DNA of 53,887 nt from contig CALCGT010000054.1 in the NCBI GenBank assembly GCA_937901125.1, positions 1-53,887 on the forward strand, given 5' to 3'. The stretch comes from an uncultured Clostridia bacterium (GTDB lineage Bacteria; Bacillota; Clostridia; Lachnospirales; Anaerotignaceae). The position numbers and the translations under genes were made by a program. Every line of letters starts with the position of its first letter. Within the stretch, counting starts at the first letter, position 1. The notes under the pieces were generated by a model. That model did not search any database, was not told where the DNA came from, and worked only from the letters and a program-made list of their open reading frames with translations. Below are positions 51,011-53,887 of this stretch, in pieces.

Positions 51011-51487
51011 TTATAATTTTTTTCGGAACAAACCATGCTGGCTGCAACAAAGATAAATCTCCCCTCTGCGCTGGTGGGGCAGACACACCTCCCCAGATTG
51101 TTCCGGATACAGCCGCACCACTGTGGCCCTGCCCCAGGAAACCAACGCCGCAAAGGTGATATAATGTTCCTTTGTCATTTCATGGTCTAAGGTGATGAAA
51201 TATTCGTTATCGATCTCTTCCATCTGAATTTTGTGGGCATCGTCCGCTTCCTGTGCTTTCAATGGTTTCAGCTTTCTGCCGCAGCAGGAGATCTCTCCGC
51301 CCCCTGTACTCCAAAAAATATTTCCGCAGTGTTCACAGCGGATAAATTTCATTCGTTTCATATTTCCCGGTTCCACTCCTTTTTCCTTCAAATTTCCTTC
51401 CAATATTTTTTCAATATCCACATCGTATAAGGCAGAAATCCCCTTCAGCAAGGAAACATCCGGCAGGCCTGCACCCGTTTCCCTTAG
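51011..51487 (-). pseudogene. 5'-truncated HTH, zinc-ribbon and superoxide-reductase-like protein
   Basis: The open frame runs from a TAA at 51490-51488 to the stop at 51011. Its first residues (ETGAGLPDVSLLKGISALYDVDIEKI) match the end of an XRE HTH domain, normally KWETGAGLPDVSLL. The HTH start is therefore missing. A zinc ribbon (CEHCG, then CC) and a desulfoferrodoxin-like domain (LDHEMTKEHYITF, then CCSQHGLF) follow. The HTH-coding 5' part probably lies beyond the integrative element to the right. A TTG at 51451 could still start a shortened product. Confidence 0.75.
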
Positions 51488-51518
51488 TTAAAGATATTGT
51501 TGGGTAAAAAAAGATGTG

Positions 51519-51974
51519 TCAGTCGATTTTGCCTATAAAGCGATAGAAAATCTCTACTTCCTGCTCCCGGCTGCCGTCCTCGCCCTTGACCGCTTCATGC
51601 ACAAGGATTTTTTCAATCAGCGTATTCAGAAGTTCGGCGGTCAGCTCTGTGGGGTTGACATACTGCTTCATCAGCCCTACCCACTTTTCAGCATCAACGG
51701 CGGTCTGTGCGGCGGATTCCATTGCTTCGTGAAGCTGCTGGATTTTCTCGTCCAGCTCCTTTTGCTCGCCCTGATACTTCTCGGACAGCATATTGAAGTT
51801 GTACTCTGTAATGCGTCCGGCAGACCAGTCCTCGTACATCTTGGCAAACAGCCCGTCAACCTCCGCTTTGCGCTTCTCGGCTTTTTTCAGTTCCGACGCC
51901 TGTTTCTTCTTAGCAGAGCTGCGTTCCTTATTGCTGGCATTGAGCATCCTTTTCAGAAGTTTGTCCTCGTCTTG
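51519..51974 (-). pseudogene. C-terminal part of the serine recombinase after an amber codon
   Basis: About 151 codons in the same frame as the recombinase at 51975-53141 and following its TAG directly (QDEDKLLKRMLNASNKERSSA). It is a Lys/Glu-rich coiled-coil region ending in RFIGKID, as in full-length TndX/TnpX-like enzymes. The full gene would be about 540 codons. Not an independent gene unless ATG 51947 is used, which has no good ribosome site. Confidence 0.75.
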
Positions 51975-53141
51975 CTATGCCTGCTGTGACCAGTATTGCA
52001 GGCGGGAAAGAACATAGGCATAAAGCACATCATAACGGATGTAGTGCATGGAGCATTGGCGCAATCCCTGTCCGTACTTGCTGCAATGGTAGTAGCCGTA
52101 GGGCTTGCTGTTCTGCTTATTCTCGCCGTAGGCCAGCGACCAGCCGCAGTCCGCACACTTTACCAGCCCGAAAAAAATCTGCGTCTTGCCGTTTTTCTGC
52201 CGCCTGCGCCTGCTGGCGATCTGCTCCTGCACCTGACGGAACACATCTTCGGCAATGATGGCTTCGTGGGTATTCTCCACACGGTACCATTCTTCTTTGG
52301 GCTTGCGTACCTTTTTCTTGTTCTTGAACGAAATGTTGCTCTGCTTGTTGTGTACGCTGTGGCCGATGTAGGTTTCTTCTTTCAGGATGCTCTTGACCTG
52401 CGCTATCGTCCACACATAGGCTTTTTCCTCCGGTGCTCCCGCATAGATATTGGCGAACGTGCCGTACCTCTGGAAGTTCAGCCAGCCGGGGGTAGGTACT
52501 TTTTCCTCTACCAGAATCCGGGTAATGCTGGCTGCGCCCCTGCCGTGTACGGCAAGGTCAAAAATCTTCTCCACAATCCACTTGGTTTCTTCATCGACCA
52601 GCAGGTGCCCGGTTTTGTCCGGGTCTTTGATATAGCCCAGCGGGGCGTAGGCTCCGTAGTGTGCGCCATTTGCAAACCGTGTCTGCATGGCTGCCTTGAC
52701 CTTTTTGCTGGTCTGGCGGGCGTGCATCTCGTTCAGGATATTCAGGAATGGGGCAAGCTCGCTTTCTCCGTTGAGGGTGTCCACATTGTCATTGATCGCA
52801 ATGTAGCGGACGCCTTTGCTTGGGAAGTAGATTTCTGTGTATTGGCCGGTCAGAATGTAGTTTCTGCCTAAGCGGGATAAGTCCTTTGTCACAACGCAGT
52901 TGATTTTTCCGTCCTCGATGTCGTCGATCATCCGCTGGAAACTCGGCCTGTCGAAATTCGTGCCGCTCCATCCATCGTCGATATACTCGTCTACTACGGT
53001 CAATCCATGCTCGGCGGCGTACTGCCGAAGCATCATGCGCTGTGTCTGGATGCTGCCGCTTTCGCCTTGCAGTTCATCGTCACGGCTTAATCTCAAATAA
53101 AGTGCGGTGTTATAAATCGTGGTATTGTACGGTTGTTTCAT
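51975..53141 (-). CDS. Large serine recombinase (TndX/TnpX type), cut short by an in-frame TAG
   Basis: Site-specific recombinase that excises and inserts the element. The resolvase domain has the catalytic Ser in YLRLSRDDE, the motif ESGSIQTQR and DLSRLGRN. A recombinase domain follows, then a zinc ribbon (CADCGWSL, then HCSKYGQGLRQC). ATG 53141 has AAGGAGG 8 nt upstream. After 388 codons the frame hits TAG (51975-51977) and then continues open to 51519, so the amber probably replaced a CAG Gln codon. The C-terminal coiled coil is needed in this family, so the enzyme is probably impaired unless the stop is read through. Confidence 0.85.
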   Translation of the reverse strand: MKQPYNTTIYNTALYLRLSRDDELQGESGSIQTQRMMLRQYAAEHGLTVVDEYIDDGWSGTNFDRPSFQRMIDDIEDGKINCVVTKDLSRLGRNYILTGQYTEIYFPSKGVRYIAINDNVDTLNGESELAPFLNILNEMHARQTSKKVKAAMQTRFANGAHYGAYAPLGYIKDPDKTGHLLVDEETKWIVEKIFDLAVHGRGAASITRILVEEKVPTPGWLNFQRYGTFANIYAGAPEEKAYVWTIAQVKSILKEETYIGHSVHNKQSNISFKNKKKVRKPKEEWYRVENTHEAIIAEDVFRQVQEQIASRRRRQKNGKTQIFFGLVKCADCGWSLAYGENKQNSKPYGYYHCSKYGQGLRQCSMHYIRYDVLYAYVLSRLQYWSQQA

Positions 53142-53156
53142 CAAAAAATCCTCCTT

Positions 53157-53216
53157 AAAAAGAAACAACCCACGCTTATACAATACTTGCTGGTACAAGT
53201 ATATCATAAGCGTGGG
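53157..53216 (-). promoter_or_regulatory. Attenuator-like hairpin before the recombinase gene
   Basis: CCCACGCTTAT (53169-53179) pairs with ATAAGCGTGGG (53206-53216), and ATACTTG (53183-53189) with CAAGTAT (53196-53202). On the minus strand the stem is followed by TTGTTTCTTTTT, an intrinsic terminator ahead of the start codon. Expression of the recombinase would need anti-termination. Confidence 0.65.
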
Positions 53217-53245
53217 CTGATTGACAGTCACAATTCTATATTTTT

Positions 53246-53431
53246 TCAGGAAGCAGCGGCGGCGTGCTGAATCACGTCTTCCAGCAGGCTGTTCAGCGGC
53301 TTCCCGTCCTCTGCGAAATGCTCCGATACCTTGATACGGATTTTCCCCATGACAAAATACTGGGTGCCGTCCGCAGCGGTAAGCATCATGCCGCTGTTGT
53401 TGGTGTTATTTTCGTTCTTGGTTTTTACCAT
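53246..53431 (-). CDS. tnpW: Transposon-encoded TnpW family protein
   Basis: 61 residues from ATG 53431, which has GGAGG 9 nt upstream (ATG 53437 is too close). The family segment TAADGTQYFVMGKIRIKVSEHF is present, and the tail is Ala-rich. TnpW proteins accompany recombinases of Tn4451-like elements; their role is uncertain. It precedes the recombinase, separated by the attenuator. Confidence 0.8.
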   Translation of the reverse strand: MVKTKNENNTNNSGMMLTAADGTQYFVMGKIRIKVSEHFAEDGKPLNSLLEDVIQHAAAAS

Positions 53432-53504
53432 AGGCATTTACCTCCATAAATGAAATATGCCCGACAAGGTAATGTCAGGCTGGTGTAGTGCAGGCTGTTC
53501 CAAT

Positions 53505-53686
53505 GTCAACCAAACCGTGTCAACCGGCTTAAAAGACTTTGAAAACAATCCGCAGACGCTTCATTATTACTTTTTACTTTTTTGATTTCTTGGTTGACAT
53601 GGTTGACAAAGGGGAGAAATGCCCGAAATATCAGACTTTTCCCTGTCAACCGGATGTCAACCGAAACGTCAACCAAACCGTCAACC
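53505..53686. repeat. Iteron-like array of GTCAACC heptamers
   Basis: Eight copies: GTCAACC at 53505, 53519, 53645, 53656, 53668 and 53680, and the inverse GGTTGAC at 53592 and 53601. The last four are 11, 12 and 12 bp apart, one helical turn. A ninth copy is inside the coding end at 53771. The array fills the otherwise non-coding gap between TnpW and the next gene. Confidence 0.7.
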
Positions 53687-53696
53687 GGCGGCATTT

Positions 53697-53887
53697 TCAG
53701 AACGGCAGTTCCATTTGTCGGGCTTCCTCCTCCGTGATCTCCCGAAAACCGTCCCCATCTGGTGGGGGCTGGTTGACACGCTCCCATCCCTTTTGGGAAC
53801 CGTACTTCTTATACCGCTTCGGGCTTTTGTAAGCTGTCCAGCCCTGTATGCTGCCGTTTGCAATGCCGGTATTCATAATCTCGCAGA
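53697..53887 (-). CDS. C-terminal end of an unidentified gene of the integrative element
   Basis: The minus-strand frame is open from the window edge (first full codon at 53885) to TGA at 53697-53699, about 62 residues. The tail includes NTGIANGSIQGWTAYKSPKR and ends ITEEEARQMELPF. In elements of this kind a replication protein or helicase usually lies here, but nothing visible proves that. The start codon is outside the window. Confidence 0.6.
   Translation of the reverse strand, partial: CEIMNTGIANGSIQGWTAYKSPKRYKKYGSQKGWERVNQPPPDGDGFREITEEEARQMELPF

Larger units (their letters stand above)
51484..53887. mobile_element. Left end of an integrative element of Tn4451/Tn5397 type (continues past the window)
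   Basis: Starts where homology of the truncated gene breaks (about 51483/51484). It contains a large serine recombinase at the end, TnpW, iteron-like repeats and the 3' end of another gene. Recombinase last and reading outward is standard for this class. Codon choice and GC content change visibly from 51.5 kb (GC-rich CGG, GCC, CTG). The right end lies beyond the window. Confidence 0.8.

Noticed and set aside
53506..53787. Minus-strand frame spanning the GTCAACC repeats
   Set aside because: It is a different frame from the conserved-looking gene end at 53697-53887 and passes through the repeat array; likely not coding.
1..53887. Search for CRISPR arrays, tRNA and rRNA genes
   Set aside because: No regularly spaced direct repeats of CRISPR length and no cloverleaf or rRNA-like sequence noticed by eye; a covariance scan would be needed to exclude them formally.

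Overview
The window is a chromosomal segment of an anaerobic, endospore-forming low-GC Firmicute. Class Clostridia is well supported; a Lachnospirales-like lineage is my best guess from gene style, not proven. The evidence is the sporulation set spoIIGA-sigE-sigG and spoIVA, the SepF/YlmG/YlmH/DivIVA division cluster, HrcA with a perfect CIRCE site, a sigma-54-controlled cysteine desulfidase like that of Clostridioides difficile, and a Clostridia-type serine-recombinase integrative element at the right edge. Most genes read leftwards (minus strand). I saw no tRNA, rRNA or CRISPR array.

Layout. 1-2.85 kb: a riboswitch-like leader with a terminator, then an NrtABC/SsuABC-type ABC transporter. 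2.9-4.1 kb: a self-cleaving S24 repressor divergent from a small unknown gene, with operator palindromes between them. 4.1-7.1 kb: cysteine desulfidase (cdsB) and its sigma-54 activator (cdsR), with a -24/-12 promoter and upstream activator repeats. 7.3-11.7 kb: Na/Pi symporter with a Pho-box-like repeat, mnmA, a DUF5662 protein and an isochorismatase-fold hydrolase. 11.9-14.6 kb: spoIIGA-sigE-sigG, with an unlisted 55-codon gene on the opposite strand between the two sigma genes, preceded by a sigma-G-like promoter. 14.7-16.9 kb: ECF sigma/anti-sigma pair and a SUFU-domain protein. 16.9-30.5 kb: a long co-directional housekeeping cluster (HlyD-like, ylmE, sepF, ylmG, ylmH, divIVA, lspA, rluD, pyrB, pyrC, smc, ftsY). 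30.8-36.3 kb: acylphosphatase with an apparent frameshift, spoIVA, and a BlaI/M56 sensor pair. 36.5-41.7 kb: asnA, a LysR regulator flanked by two tiny membrane proteins, a glycosyltransferase and a CDF cation exporter. 42.1-48.3 kb: heat-shock operon hrcA-grpE-dnaK-dnaJ with hemW. 48.5-51.5 kb: LTA-synthase-like sulfatase, a polyacidic lipoprotein and a 5'-truncated gene. 51.5 kb to the end: the left end of an integrative element (serine recombinase with an in-frame amber codon, TnpW, iteron-like repeats, 3' end of an unidentified gene).

Most notable points. The pyrB and pyrC genes sit in the ancestral Firmicute position (lspA-rluD-pyrB-pyrC) and are intact in length, yet both have lost key active-site residues, so they look like a co-degenerate or repurposed pair. 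The 55-codon gene with a sigma-G-type promoter between sigE and sigG is a candidate uncharacterised forespore gene. The leader at 183-292 looks like a riboswitch whose class I could not assign. The left-end recombinase carries a nonsense codon, and the element interrupts an HTH/zinc-ribbon/superoxide-reductase-like gene.
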